Origin: Ruegeria arenilitoris
GTDB lineage: Bacteria > Pseudomonadota > Alphaproteobacteria > Rhodobacterales > Rhodobacteraceae
Strand: one strand, 5' to 3'
NCBI RefSeq assembly: GCF_042675705.1
Contig: NZ_JBHTJJ010000001.1
DNA length: 64,000 nt
The stretch's first letter is position 1; each line of letters starts with the position of its first letter. Below are positions 34,589 to 43,789 of the stretch, piece after piece. The translations under genes were made by a program, and so were the position numbers. Under the pieces are notes generated by a model. That model saw only the letters and a list, made by a program, of their open reading frames with translations. It was not told the DNA's origin and searched no databases.

Positions 34589-36748
34589 ATGAAAACACCT
34601 TCGTTGCCACTTACCCGCGATCTGGTTCTGGTGGGCGGAGGTCATACCCACGCGCTTTTCCTTCGGAAATGGGGGATGAACCCCCTACCCGGCGCGCGGT
34701 TGACCGTGATCAATCCTGGCCCGACCGCGCCCTATTCCGGGATGTTGCCCGGATATGTCGCGGGGCACTACGCGCGCCGCGACCTGGACATCGATCTTAT
34801 CCGGCTGGCACGGTTTGCGGGGGCCCGGATCATTCTGGGTGCCGCGATCGGCCTGGACCTGAACCGGCGGCTGGTGAATGTGGCCGATCATCCTGATGTC
34901 GCTTTCGATGTCGCCTCGATCAATGTCGGAATCACATCGGACATGCCGTCTTTGCCCGGGTTCACGGAACATGCCATCCCTGCAAAACCTCTTGGTCCCT
35001 TTGCCGCAAAATGGGCCCAGTACCTGGAGACAACCGACCCTGCTTCGGTGGCGGTCATTGGCGGCGGTGTCGCGGGCGTCGAACTGGCGATGGCCATGGC
35101 CCATGCTCTGCGCGCCAAGGGTCGGCAAGCAACGGTCACTCTGATCGACAAGGCGCAAGTCCTGACCGCAATAAACCCCAAGGCCGCCCAGACCATTCGG
35201 CGGGCGCTGGAACAACTTGGCATCGACTGCATCGAACAGGCCGAAATTGCGCAGATCACACCAAAAGGCGTGCAACTGACCGATGGGCGTCACATCACGG
35301 CTGATTTCACAACCGGCGCGGCGGGCGCCCGTCCCTATGACTGGATCGGCCAGACCGGACTGGACCTGCAAGACGGCTTTATCCGAGTGAACGGGTATTT
35401 GCAGTCCAGCGATCCATCGGTCTTCGCAGTCGGCGACTGCGCTCATCTGGATGACACGCCGCGCCCCAAGGCCGGTGTCTTTGCCGTGCGAGAGGCTCCT
35501 GTTCTCTTCAACAACTTGCGCGCAGCTCTTGGCGCTGGAACCATGCGCCGGTACAAGCCGCAGAAGGATTACCTGAAGCTGATCTCGCTGGGGGAACGCT
35601 CGGCACTGGCCGAGCGCTTTGGGACGTCATTCAGCGGACCTGTGATGTGGCGGTGGAAAAACCATATCGACCAGAAGTTCATGCGTCGCTTTCGTGAGCT
35701 GCCCCAGATGCCAGCCCCCGCAATTCCCCGTCACCATGCGGATGGACTGCGCGACGCTCTGGGCGACAAGCCCATGTGCGGCGGTTGCGGCGCCAAGGTA
35801 GGTCGAGGCGCCTTGCAGGCCGCGCTGTCCGCAGTACCGCGATCCGACCGTCCGGATATCGCGCCCCTGCCCGGGGATGATGCCGCAATGCTGACGTTTG
35901 GAGGTGTCCGGCAGGTGCTGACGTCAGATCATTTGCGCAGCTTCGTTCCGGACCCTGTTCTGATGACCCGCATCGCGGCCATTCATGCACTGGGGGACAT
36001 CTGGGCGATGGGTGCGACCCCACAGGCCGCGACGGCCACTCTGATCCTGCCGCGCATGTCCTCTCAGCTGCAACACCGCACCATGGCCGAAATCATGGCA
36101 ACCGCGACCGAAGTCATGCGCAGCGCCGGCGCTGAGATCGTCGGCGGCCATAGCTCGATGGGCGATGAGCTTACCATCGGCTTCACCATCACAGGTTTGT
36201 GCCAGTCTGATCCGATCACCCTGTCCGGCGGGCGGCCCGGTGATGTGTTGATCCTGACCAAACCGATTGGCAGCGGAGTCCTGATGGCCGCGGAAATGGC
36301 TGGGCAAGCCAACGGCGAGTGGGTAGTGGCCGCCTATGACCACATGACGCAGCCGCAGGGTGACGCCGCACGCATTCTGGCCCAGGCCCATGCAATGACC
36401 GACGTCACCGGGTTCGGACTGGCCGGGCATCTCGTTGGACTGTGCGAGGCATCCAACTGCGGCGCAGTCCTGAACCTCGACGCAGTCCCGGTCATGGCGG
36501 GTGCCCTGGAGCTTAGCCAGCAAGGGCTCCGGTCCAGCTTGTTCAACGACAATCGTTCCATCGCGCCCGAAGTTCCAATCGGCGGCAAGGCCGATCTGCT
36601 GTTCGATCCTCAAACCGCAGGTGGGTTGCTGGCTGCCGTTTCGGCCGACGACGCACGAAAAATCTGCGACCATTTGCGTGCCGCTGGTTACCCGGCTGCA
36701 GTCATCGGAGTATTGAGCGACACACCCGGCCTGCGCCTTCAGAGCTGA
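34589..36748 (+). CDS. selD: SelD selenophosphate synthase fused to an N-terminal FAD-dependent oxidoreductase
   Basis: A 719-residue two-domain protein. Residues about 8-370 form a pyridine nucleotide-disulfide oxidoreductase-like FAD module (DLVLVGGGHTHALFLRKWGM, AVIGGGVAGVELAMAMAH, SVFAVGDCAHL). Residues about 390-719 are SelD, which makes selenophosphate from selenide and ATP: CGGCGAKVG carries the catalytic Cys400 and Lys403 (Cys17 and Lys20 in E. coli numbering), followed by PGDDAAML, GDIWAMGA, GGHSSMGDELTIGF and DPQTAGGLL. The fusion is known in several bacteria and may feed reduced selenium to SelD. It is convergent with mnmH, whose product uses selenophosphate. Confidence 0.93.
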   Translation: MKTPSLPLTRDLVLVGGGHTHALFLRKWGMNPLPGARLTVINPGPTAPYSGMLPGYVAGHYARRDLDIDLIRLARFAGARIILGAAIGLDLNRRLVNVADHPDVAFDVASINVGITSDMPSLPGFTEHAIPAKPLGPFAAKWAQYLETTDPASVAVIGGGVAGVELAMAMAHALRAKGRQATVTLIDKAQVLTAINPKAAQTIRRALEQLGIDCIEQAEIAQITPKGVQLTDGRHITADFTTGAAGARPYDWIGQTGLDLQDGFIRVNGYLQSSDPSVFAVGDCAHLDDTPRPKAGVFAVREAPVLFNNLRAALGAGTMRRYKPQKDYLKLISLGERSALAERFGTSFSGPVMWRWKNHIDQKFMRRFRELPQMPAPAIPRHHADGLRDALGDKPMCGGCGAKVGRGALQAALSAVPRSDRPDIAPLPGDDAAMLTFGGVRQVLTSDHLRSFVPDPVLMTRIAAIHALGDIWAMGATPQAATATLILPRMSSQLQHRTMAEIMATATEVMRSAGAEIVGGHSSMGDELTIGFTITGLCQSDPITLSGGRPGDVLILTKPIGSGVLMAAEMAGQANGEWVVAAYDHMTQPQGDAARILAQAHAMTDVTGFGLAGHLVGLCEASNCGAVLNLDAVPVMAGALELSQQGLRSSLFNDNRSIAPEVPIGGKADLLFDPQTAGGLLAAVSADDARKICDHLRAAGYPAAVIGVLSDTPGLRLQS

Positions 36749-37791
36749 ACCACAACCCCTTCGATTTCCGACGCGACCTGATCCAGCCCGTCCGTGGTCA
36801 AGGACGCGGCATGCACGCGCGCGATCACATCAAACTGGTGGTTTCTCCGCGACTTTTCGTAAGCCGGGTCATAGTGCTGCTCCATCAAGGCGCGCGTCAG
36901 GGCCGTCTTGTTGCCCTCGGCAATCTGAGCCATCCACGCATCCACGACATCATGCCCCCGGTGAAACCGCAGCGGCGACAGGCGGTCCTGCAAACGCTCG
37001 GCATCAGACAGAATGTCGTCATAGGCAGCGACCAGATAGTCCGTTCGCGCCTCGATATCTGCCGTGACAAGTATTCGCGGCGCTTGGCACAGGCTCTGCC
37101 AGACCGCTGGGGGCAGGATCAACGAACCGATTTTTGACGACTCGGCCTCGACCAATACGGGCCGTGCCGGATCAAGGGCGCACATGGCCGAAGCCAAGGC
37201 AGATTCGAACGCTTTCTGGCTGGGTTGTCCGCCGGGTTGCTCGCCCAGCAGCGAACCGCGGTGATTGGCCAGCGCTTCGAGATCCAGAACCTGTACCCCG
37301 CGCGTTTGCAACCGGGCCAGAAGTTCCGTTTTTGCAGTGCCGGTGTAGCCATCCAACGCCACCAGCTTGAACGGCAGCGGGTCATCGTAGAGGTACTGCT
37401 TCACCAGACGCCGATAGCTGCGGTATCCGCCCTCGATCACCTCGGCTCGCCAGCCGATCTGCTGCAGCATCCAGGTGAAGGATCCCGAACGCTGACCGCC
37501 GCGCCAGCAATAGACCAGAGGTCGCCAACCTCCCTCGTGGTGGCTGAGCTGTGTCTCAATATGGTTGGCGGCATTGCGAAACACCAACGCGGCCCCCAGC
37601 TTGCGCGCCAGAAACGGGCTCTGCTGAACGTAGATCGTGCCGACACGTGCGCGTTCCTCATTGTCCAGAACCGGGAGGTTGATGGCGCCGGGCAGATGGT
37701 CCTCGGCAAACTCGGCCGGGCTGCGCACATCGATGATCGTATCGAACGGATGCGCGTACAGCTGCGGCAGGTTTGAGAATTTCAGGGCCAT
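36739..37791 (-). CDS. mnmH: MnmH (SelU/YbbB), tRNA 2-selenouridine synthase
   Basis: A 350-residue protein that replaces sulfur by selenium in 5-substituted 2-thiouridine at the wobble position of Lys, Glu and Gln tRNAs, via a geranylated intermediate. Residues about 15-125 are the rhodanese domain with catalytic Cys95 in LVYCWRGGQRSGS. A P-loop domain follows; its Walker A reads GYTGTAKT (148-155), with Ala where the classic motif has Gly before Lys. LVEAESSKIG and the C-terminal HFDVIARVHA-like end are family features. It is 10 bases overlapped with the convergent selD gene, the source of its selenium donor. Confidence 0.94.
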   Translation of the reverse strand: MALKFSNLPQLYAHPFDTIIDVRSPAEFAEDHLPGAINLPVLDNEERARVGTIYVQQSPFLARKLGAALVFRNAANHIETQLSHHEGGWRPLVYCWRGGQRSGSFTWMLQQIGWRAEVIEGGYRSYRRLVKQYLYDDPLPFKLVALDGYTGTAKTELLARLQTRGVQVLDLEALANHRGSLLGEQPGGQPSQKAFESALASAMCALDPARPVLVEAESSKIGSLILPPAVWQSLCQAPRILVTADIEARTDYLVAAYDDILSDAERLQDRLSPLRFHRGHDVVDAWMAQIAEGNKTALTRALMEQHYDPAYEKSRRNHQFDVIARVHAASLTTDGLDQVASEIEGVVVQL

Positions 37792-37842
37792 GACAGGGGT
37801 TTAGCGCGCAGGATGGCAAAAGAAAAGAAGGCCCCGCTGATG

Positions 37843-38511
37843 TCATTCATCCGCTTCGGGCGCGATAAGGTCCGGCCCGCTGGCCCGGTTGGAGTTAACG
37901 GCCGTGCCGACCCTGTGAAACTGCAACACATCCTCGGCGCCGGGTTTCATCAAGCGGGCTGCCCCCTTGCCAGCCTCGCCCAGCCACAAGGCCCAATCCG
38001 CCGGTTCGATGATCAACGGCATCCGGTGATGAACCGCACGCACATTGTCGTTGGCTGCGGTCGTGACGATCGCGCAGGTCGCCTGCCGCGCCTCACCCTC
38101 GCCCCAGTTCTGCCAGATCCCGGCAAAGGCCATGGGCGCACCATCGCTGCGGTAGAAGTACCAAGGCAGCCGCGCACCGTCCTGTGTCTTGGTCCATTCG
38201 TAGAAACCCGTAGCCACGATCAGACAACGCCGATCGCGGCAGGCTGCGCGAAAGGCCGGCTTCTGGGCCAGAGTTTCGGCGCGCGCGTTGATCAGCAGCG
38301 GACCGTCATTTTGGGTTTTGTACCAATATGGCAAGAAACCCCATCGCAGCGGGTCCAACTGCCGCCCTCCCTCTCCGGCGCGCACGACATGCACCTGATT
38401 TGTCGGGCAGATGTTGTAGTTGGGCACCGCCGGCAATGCGTTTGAAGGCCGCGCAGCAAACAGCTGCGCCATGGCATCGTTGGGAAGAGTTATTGCAAAC
38501 CGTCCGCACAT
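37843..38511 (-). CDS. SRAP domain protein (YedK/HMCES family), abasic-site crosslinker
   Basis: A 222-residue SRAP protein of standard length. The initiator Met is followed by Cys2 (MCGRFAI), which forms a thiazolidine crosslink with abasic sites in single-stranded DNA. The other active-site residues are present: Asn in LLINARAETL, Glu in GFYEWTK, and His in VHHRMPLII. The family protects abasic sites at replication forks. It is divergent from the TPR-sulfotransferase with only 55 bases between. No LexA-like box was obvious. Confidence 0.93.
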   Translation of the reverse strand: MCGRFAITLPNDAMAQLFAARPSNALPAVPNYNICPTNQVHVVRAGEGGRQLDPLRWGFLPYWYKTQNDGPLLINARAETLAQKPAFRAACRDRRCLIVATGFYEWTKTQDGARLPWYFYRSDGAPMAFAGIWQNWGEGEARQATCAIVTTAANDNVRAVHHRMPLIIEPADWALWLGEAGKGAARLMKPGAEDVLQFHRVGTAVNSNRASGPDLIAPEADE

Positions 38512-38566
38512 GGGTAATGAACCAACAACAAAAGTTTCAATCAGGCACAGGGTCTCGCGCAGTCAG

Positions 38567-40219
38567 ATGACAAATCAAGCACCAAATTCCCTCAAGGCCA
38601 AGGCGGTGGCGGATCTGGACTCCGGCAAGCTTCCTCAGGCTCTGAAGAAAGCTACCCTCGGCATCAAGAAATTCCCGAAAGACGCGGACTACCACGCGAT
38701 TGCCGGGTTCGTTCTGACCGAGATGAAGCAGTACAAGAAATCGCTGCCGCATTTCCAGGAAGCCGCCCGCCTGAAACCGGACGACCCGCAATTCGTCGAA
38801 AACATCGCGAATGCACTGATGCAGACCGGCCAGATCGCGCGAGCGTTGGCCTATGCCGAAAAGATGGCCGAAAAGATGCCCGGCAACCGCGAGATCGTCC
38901 GGGTGATTGATGAAATCACGCTCAAGGGCAAGAACTGGCGCAGCATCATCGAGAACGCCACCAAGCGACTGATGACCGATCCAGACAACCCCAAGCTGCT
39001 GTCCACCCGCAGCAGGGCCTATGGGCGCGTCGGCTTCGTGGATGCGGCCTCGGCCGATATTGCGCGTGCATATGAGCTGGATCCCGACAACATCGAAATC
39101 GCCTTCCGCCGAGCGGTAGACCTGCACCAGGCCGGCGACAAGAAAGGCTGTACTGACCTCTTGTGGCGCGTCCTGGACAAGGATCCGTATCACGCATCGG
39201 CGTTGTTCCAATTGTCGTCGATGGTAGACGCCGAACAGGCCGAAGCACTGTTGCCCCGGGTCGAGGCTGCGATCGCAAAGCGGAAACACCCCAATTCGAC
39301 TCTGGAATTCACGCTGGCACAGCTTCAATCGAAGATCGGTGGGCTGGAGGCCGCTCTTGCGCAGTTTGCAGTCGCAAACAGGGTGCAGCACGACGAAAAC
39401 CCATACGATTTCGAAGAAGAAGAGCGCAAACTACGCCGCATATGCGCCCTGTTCCCCGACAGCGCGTCGGTCCCAAGTTCCGGGATCGAGGAAATGCCCC
39501 TGCCGATTTTCGTGATCGGACAGCCTCGGTCGGGTACCACCTTGATGGAAATGATGCTGAGTTCCGCCCCCGACATCGCGGGATGTGGAGAGCTGAACCT
39601 CGGGTCCGACCTGTCGGCGCCATACTCGAACGAAAAGAAGGCATTCTCGGACGCAGAAGCCGCGGAATTCGCCAAGCATTTCCGCGAGTTGATGCCTCCG
39701 ATCCCCGAGGGCTCGATTGCTTTCGTCGACAAGATGCCGCACAACTACCAGCGGGTTGGTTTTCTTTTGGCAGCGTTCCCCAACGCCAAGATCATAAACA
39801 TGCTGCGCGACCCGCGGGACGTCGGCCTGTCGAAATGGATCCGGCGTTTTCCTGCCGGAGGTATGCGGTACGCATCGAACCTGAACTCGATCGCGCACTC
39901 GGCCAACATGTATCGCCGCTACATGCAGCATTGGGACGCCATCTTCGGTGATCGCATCCTGACGGTGCCCTACGAAAAACTGGTGGCCGATCCCGAGACC
40001 TACAGCAAGCAGGTCGCAGAATTCTGCGGGATCGAATGGCGCGAAAGCATGATGCACCCGGAAGAAAACAAGAAACAGGTGCGTACGGCCAGTATCGACC
40101 AGGTGCGCAACAAAATCTCGACCAAATCGGTTGGCGGCTGGCGTCAGGTTGCGGATTATATCCGGCCCATGTTGGACGGTTTCGACCCCGAACTGTGGCC
40201 CGAGTACGAATTCGACTAA
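38567..40219 (+). CDS. TPR-sulfotransferase fusion protein
   Basis: A 550-residue protein. Residues about 1-290 are tetratricopeptide-like repeats (LKAKAVADLDSGKLPQALKKA and similar 34-residue units). Residues about 320-550 form a sulfotransferase domain: PAPS 5'-phosphosulfate loop VIGQPRSGTTLME, then FVDKMPHNY and INMLRDPRDVGLSKW, the 3'-phosphate motif. This TPR-Sulfotransfer_3 architecture is frequent in Roseobacters and probably modifies cell-surface glycans or proteins. The ATG at 38567 gives a normal N-terminus but has a weak Shine-Dalgarno. It ends at a strong bidirectional terminator. Confidence 0.9.
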   Translation: MTNQAPNSLKAKAVADLDSGKLPQALKKATLGIKKFPKDADYHAIAGFVLTEMKQYKKSLPHFQEAARLKPDDPQFVENIANALMQTGQIARALAYAEKMAEKMPGNREIVRVIDEITLKGKNWRSIIENATKRLMTDPDNPKLLSTRSRAYGRVGFVDAASADIARAYELDPDNIEIAFRRAVDLHQAGDKKGCTDLLWRVLDKDPYHASALFQLSSMVDAEQAEALLPRVEAAIAKRKHPNSTLEFTLAQLQSKIGGLEAALAQFAVANRVQHDENPYDFEEEERKLRRICALFPDSASVPSSGIEEMPLPIFVIGQPRSGTTLMEMMLSSAPDIAGCGELNLGSDLSAPYSNEKKAFSDAEAAEFAKHFRELMPPIPEGSIAFVDKMPHNYQRVGFLLAAFPNAKIINMLRDPRDVGLSKWIRRFPAGGMRYASNLNSIAHSANMYRRYMQHWDAIFGDRILTVPYEKLVADPETYSKQVAEFCGIEWRESMMHPEENKKQVRTASIDQVRNKISTKSVGGWRQVADYIRPMLDGFDPELWPEYEFD

Positions 40220-40232
40220 GCCGGACCTCAAC

Positions 40233-40271
40233 AAAAAAGGCCGCATCCGGGGATGCGGCCTTTTCTTTCTT
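40233..40271. terminator. bidirectional intrinsic terminator
   Basis: A run of six A (40233-40238) is followed by a 9-base-pair stem GGCCGCATC / GATGCGGCC (40239-40247 with 40252-40260) and then TTTTCTTTCTTT. It works in both directions and separates the convergent sulfotransferase and 5'-nucleotidase genes. Confidence 0.9.
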
Positions 40272-40282
40272 TGTGTCAGCAA

Positions 40283-41860
40283 TCACTTCTGCTGGATACG
40301 TCCGTCCAGATAGGGCGTGTAGGGCGCATTGGCCGCAAGGTATTCAGCGGTCACATCCGCAAGATCGGGACCGAAGTCGTAGGCATTCTTGTCCTCGCCA
40401 GAGAACATCTTGTACCCGTCGCCACCGTTGCGGACATAGTTGTTGGTCACCACCAGATAGGTCTTGGCCGGATCGATTGGTACATAGCCATCACCCTCGG
40501 CCACCATGACCTCGGTCACGCGGCCTTCGTTGGGGGCCACGGACGGATCCCAAGTGAACTTCAGCCCGGCCACCTGAGGAAAGCGGCCCTTGACCTCTTC
40601 CACCTGGCTGACGCCGTTTTCCAGCGCATCGATGATGCCCTGCCCACTGATCTCGAAGGTCGAGAGCGTGTTCTGGAAGGGCAGAACGGTCAGCACCTCG
40701 CCCATGGTCACGTCGCCCGCGTCGATCGAGGCGCGCAAGCCACCCGAGTTGGCGATGGCGATCTGAACGCCCTGATCGGCGACCCGCGCCAGCATGGCAT
40801 CGGCCACCAGGTTACCCATCTCGCATTCCTGCACGCGGCAGATCGACCGATCACCTTCGATCGGAGCCGCGGCGTTGGCCACGACCTTGTTGCGGATCTC
40901 GTCCAGCGGCTTGGCCAGTTCTGCGATGCGATCCAGGGCAGCCTGATCCTCGGTCACGGTGTTGTCCATGATCAGCGGCTCACCGACCGCCTGAACCACG
41001 TTGCCGTCGTCATCGAAGGTCACGTTCAGCTCGCCCAGGAACTTGCCGTAGGCATAGGCCTGAACGATCTGCACCCCGTTCACCACGGTCGGGTACGGCC
41101 CGGCGGCCTTGTCCGAAGTGTTCGACAGGTAGGTGTTCGAGTGTCCGCCCACGATCACGTCAACACCCGTGGTTTCCTGCGCGACCCGCTGGTCGACGCC
41201 ATAGCCCGAATGGCTGAGCACGATGATCTTGTTGATGCCTTCCCCCGTCAGCTTGTCCACCTCGGACTGAACCGCGGGAACAGGATCAGAGAACACGACA
41301 TTCGGACCGGGTGAGGCCAGCTCGTCGGTGTCTTCCGGGGTCAGGCCGATCAGGCCAATCTTCTCTCCACCCACTTCGATCACGGTCGATTTCTTGATCC
41401 GGTCAGTCAGAAGTTCCTCGTTCTCGATGTTCGCGTTCGACATCAGAACCGGAAAATCGACGGTGTCGATGAAGCCCGCCAGAACCTCGGGGCCGTCGTC
41501 GAATTCGTGGTTGCCCACGGTCATCGCGTCATAGCCCAGCTTGTTCATGAACTCGGCCGCGACCTTGCCCTTGTAGTAGGTATAGAACAACGAACCCTGG
41601 AACTGGTCGCCGCCGTCCACGAGGATCGAGTTCTCGGCCCGCGCACGCGCATCGTTGACCGCGGTGACCAGGCGCGCCGAACCGCCGAAGCACTTGCCCT
41701 CGGCATTGTCCTCGGCGCTGCAGCCGCTGTCGTATTTGTTGATCGGCTCGAACCGGGAATGGAAGTCGTTGGTGTGCAGAATGGTCAGCTTGTAGTCGGC
41801 CGCCGCCATGCCTGCAGTCAGACCAAGGGCCGCCACGGATGTCAGGAAACGGGTAATCAT
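40283..41860 (-). CDS. periplasmic 5'-nucleotidase / metallophosphatase
   Basis: A 525-residue exported UshA-type enzyme. A Sec signal peptide (about residues 1-21) ends in AAA before DYKL. The N-terminal dimetal domain has ILHTNDFHSR (Asp32, His34), VDGGDQFQG, VGNHEFDDG, SHSGYG and GGHSNTY. The C-terminal substrate domain has IANSGGLRASIDAGDVT and YLVVTNNYVRNGGDGY. It probably hydrolyses nucleotides for phosphate and nucleoside uptake. The ATG at 41860 has AGGGAG upstream; the frame stays open far upstream but without a signal peptide. Export fits a scavenging role complementary to the nucleoside operon at 57.6-62.1 kb (inference). Confidence 0.93.
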   Translation of the reverse strand: MITRFLTSVAALGLTAGMAAADYKLTILHTNDFHSRFEPINKYDSGCSAEDNAEGKCFGGSARLVTAVNDARARAENSILVDGGDQFQGSLFYTYYKGKVAAEFMNKLGYDAMTVGNHEFDDGPEVLAGFIDTVDFPVLMSNANIENEELLTDRIKKSTVIEVGGEKIGLIGLTPEDTDELASPGPNVVFSDPVPAVQSEVDKLTGEGINKIIVLSHSGYGVDQRVAQETTGVDVIVGGHSNTYLSNTSDKAAGPYPTVVNGVQIVQAYAYGKFLGELNVTFDDDGNVVQAVGEPLIMDNTVTEDQAALDRIAELAKPLDEIRNKVVANAAAPIEGDRSICRVQECEMGNLVADAMLARVADQGVQIAIANSGGLRASIDAGDVTMGEVLTVLPFQNTLSTFEISGQGIIDALENGVSQVEEVKGRFPQVAGLKFTWDPSVAPNEGRVTEVMVAEGDGYVPIDPAKTYLVVTNNYVRNGGDGYKMFSGEDKNAYDFGPDLADVTAEYLAANAPYTPYLDGRIQQK

Positions 41861-41967
41861 TTGAAACTCCCTATTATTGATTGTCAGGATCGTGCGCCGA
41901 GGGCGGCAAAGAGTCAAAGGGGGAAATGCGGCTTGATTCCATCCCGCGCGCGGGGCATCACGGCGCC

Positions 41968-42306
41968 ATGCTGATCTACAAGATATTCCGGGCCGAAGAA
42001 TGGGCGGCCCTGCAGGCACAGGGCGAAACCCGGGGCGCGCCCATCGATCTGGCGGATGGGTTCGTGCATTTCTCCACCGCAGAACAGGCGTCGGAAACCG
42101 CGGCCAAGCACTTTGCCGGGGTCGAAAACCTGACCCTCGTGGCCTGCGATGCCCAGAAAATGGGCGATGATCTGAAATGGGAGGTCTCGCGCGGCGGGGC
42201 CTTGTTCCCGCATCTCTATCGCAAAATGCGCATGGCGGATGTGGTCTGGGCCAAACCGCTGCTGCTGGAAAACGGCGCGCACCGCTTCCCCGAGGAGATG
42301 CAATGA
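41968..42306 (+). CDS. DUF952 family protein
   Basis: A 112-residue protein of the DUF952 family, with an ADP-ribosyltransferase-like or ribonuclease-like small fold of unknown function. The start MLIYKIFRAEEWAALQ, the central DGFVHFSTAEQASETAAKHFAG and the late GGALFPHLYRKM are family hallmarks. The ATG at 41968 is preferred over longer in-frame starts because it gives the canonical beginning. The stop overlaps the following DUF1330 gene (ATGA), which in turn overlaps pyrD. Confidence 0.9.
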   Translation: MLIYKIFRAEEWAALQAQGETRGAPIDLADGFVHFSTAEQASETAAKHFAGVENLTLVACDAQKMGDDLKWEVSRGGALFPHLYRKMRMADVVWAKPLLLENGAHRFPEEMQ

Positions 42307-42734
42307 CCGGCCATATCGACCCAGACCGCGCCCAGTTCGAGGCGTTCAAGTCGCTGGACCGCGATCACCCGATCGAGATGCTGAACCTGGTGCGGTTCCG
42401 CGCCAAGGCCGTCTATCCCGCAGGCCACGACCTGGCCGGCGCGGGGCTGAGCGGCGCCGAAGCCTATCGCCGGTACGGGGCCGAAACCGCCCCGATCATT
42501 GCGCGGCTGGGGGCTTCGATCATCTGGCGCGGCACGTTCCAGACAACGCTGATCGGCCCGCAGGGCGAAGCGTGGGACGAGATGTTCATCGCCCGTTACC
42601 CCTCGGCCTACGCGTTTCTGGAGATGGTGACCGACCCGGCATATCGTGCGGCGGTGATTCACCGGCAGGCAGCGGTGGCCGACTCGCGCCTGATCCGCAC
42701 TGCCCCTACCCCAACCGGAGCGTCCTTCGGATGA
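42303..42734 (+). CDS. DUF1330 family protein
   Basis: A 143-residue protein of the DUF1330 family, a small alpha/beta dimeric-barrel type fold of unknown activity. LDRDHPIEMLNLVRFRAKAVYP, GAEAYRRYGAETAPII and FIARYPSAYAFLEMVTDPAYRAA show the usual dimeric barrel pattern with conserved Tyr and Asp residues. Both ends overlap neighbours by ATGA, between DUF952 and pyrD. Its stable coupling with pyrD is positional evidence only. Confidence 0.88.
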   Translation: MTGHIDPDRAQFEAFKSLDRDHPIEMLNLVRFRAKAVYPAGHDLAGAGLSGAEAYRRYGAETAPIIARLGASIIWRGTFQTTLIGPQGEAWDEMFIARYPSAYAFLEMVTDPAYRAAVIHRQAAVADSRLIRTAPTPTGASFG

Positions 42735-43789
42735 ACCTGACCGAGAAACTGGCCCTGGCCGCGCTGCATCGCCTGGATCCTGAAACCGCGCACGGCCTGT
42801 CGATCAAGGCACTGAAAACGGGTCTGAGCCCCGCGCCCGGCCCCGTCACCTCGATGCGCCTGCGCACGCAACTGGCCGGGCTGGATCTGCCCAACCCGGT
42901 GGGGCTGGCCGCCGGGTTCGACAAAAATGGCGAGGTTCTGGGCCCGCTGTCACGCGCGGGCTTTGGGTTTATCGAGGTGGGTGCCGTCACGCCGCGCCCG
43001 CAGCCGGGCAACCCCAAGCCGCGCCTGTTCCGACTGACCGAGGACCGCGCCGCCATCAACCGGTTTGGCTTCAACAACGAAGGGATGGAGGCGATGGCCC
43101 GGCGTCTGGCGCACCGCCCCAAGGACGCGGTGATCGGCCTGAACCTGGGCGCCAACAAGGACAGCACCGACCGGGCGCGGGATTTTGCGCAGGTGCTGGC
43201 CCATTGCGGGCAATGGCTGGATTTCGCCACGGTGAATGTCTCGTCGCCCAACACCGAAAGGCTGCGCGACCTGCAGGGAAAAGAGGCGCTGAGCGCCCTG
43301 CTGGCAGGTGTGCTGGAAACCCGCGGAGCCTTGGCGCGGCCGATCCGGGTGTTTCTGAAGATCGCCCCCGACCTTACGGATGACGAACTGCGGGACATCG
43401 CCGATGTCGCCCGTGACACGGGCATCGACGGTGTCATCGCCACCAACACGACCTTGTCGCGCGCAGGGCTGCGCAGCCCGCACAAGGATCAGGCCGGCGG
43501 ATTGTCAGGCGCGCCCCTGTTCGAGAAATCGACCCGCGTTCTGGCCCGGCTGAGCCAGTTGACCGATGGGCAGATCCCGCTGATTGGCGTGGGCGGCATC
43601 GGCACGGCCGAACAGGCCTATGCCAAGATCTGTGCCGGGGCCTCGGCCGTGCAGTTCTATACCGCGATGGTCTATGGCGGCCTGTCACTGGCGGCCGAGA
43701 TCGCGCAAGGGCTGGATGCCCTGCTGGCGCGGGACGGGTTCAAGTCGGTGGCTGACGCCGTCGGCAGCAAACGAGAGGATTGGCTGTGA
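42731..43789 (+). CDS. pyrD: PyrD, dihydroorotate dehydrogenase (quinone), class 2
   Basis: A 352-residue flavoenzyme that oxidises dihydroorotate to orotate in pyrimidine synthesis, passing electrons to quinone at the inner membrane. The N-terminal amphipathic helix (LTEKLALAALHRLDPETAHGL) is the membrane-binding feature of class 2. AAGFDKNGE, GAVTPRPQPGNPKPRLFRL, NRFGFNNEGM and NVSSPNTERLR (catalytic serine) are all present, as is LIGVGGIGTAEQAYAKICAGAS for the FMN phosphate. It overlaps DUF1330 and arsC genes by four bases each. Confidence 0.96.
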   Translation: MNLTEKLALAALHRLDPETAHGLSIKALKTGLSPAPGPVTSMRLRTQLAGLDLPNPVGLAAGFDKNGEVLGPLSRAGFGFIEVGAVTPRPQPGNPKPRLFRLTEDRAAINRFGFNNEGMEAMARRLAHRPKDAVIGLNLGANKDSTDRARDFAQVLAHCGQWLDFATVNVSSPNTERLRDLQGKEALSALLAGVLETRGALARPIRVFLKIAPDLTDDELRDIADVARDTGIDGVIATNTTLSRAGLRSPHKDQAGGLSGAPLFEKSTRVLARLSQLTDGQIPLIGVGGIGTAEQAYAKICAGASAVQFYTAMVYGGLSLAAEIAQGLDALLARDGFKSVADAVGSKREDWL

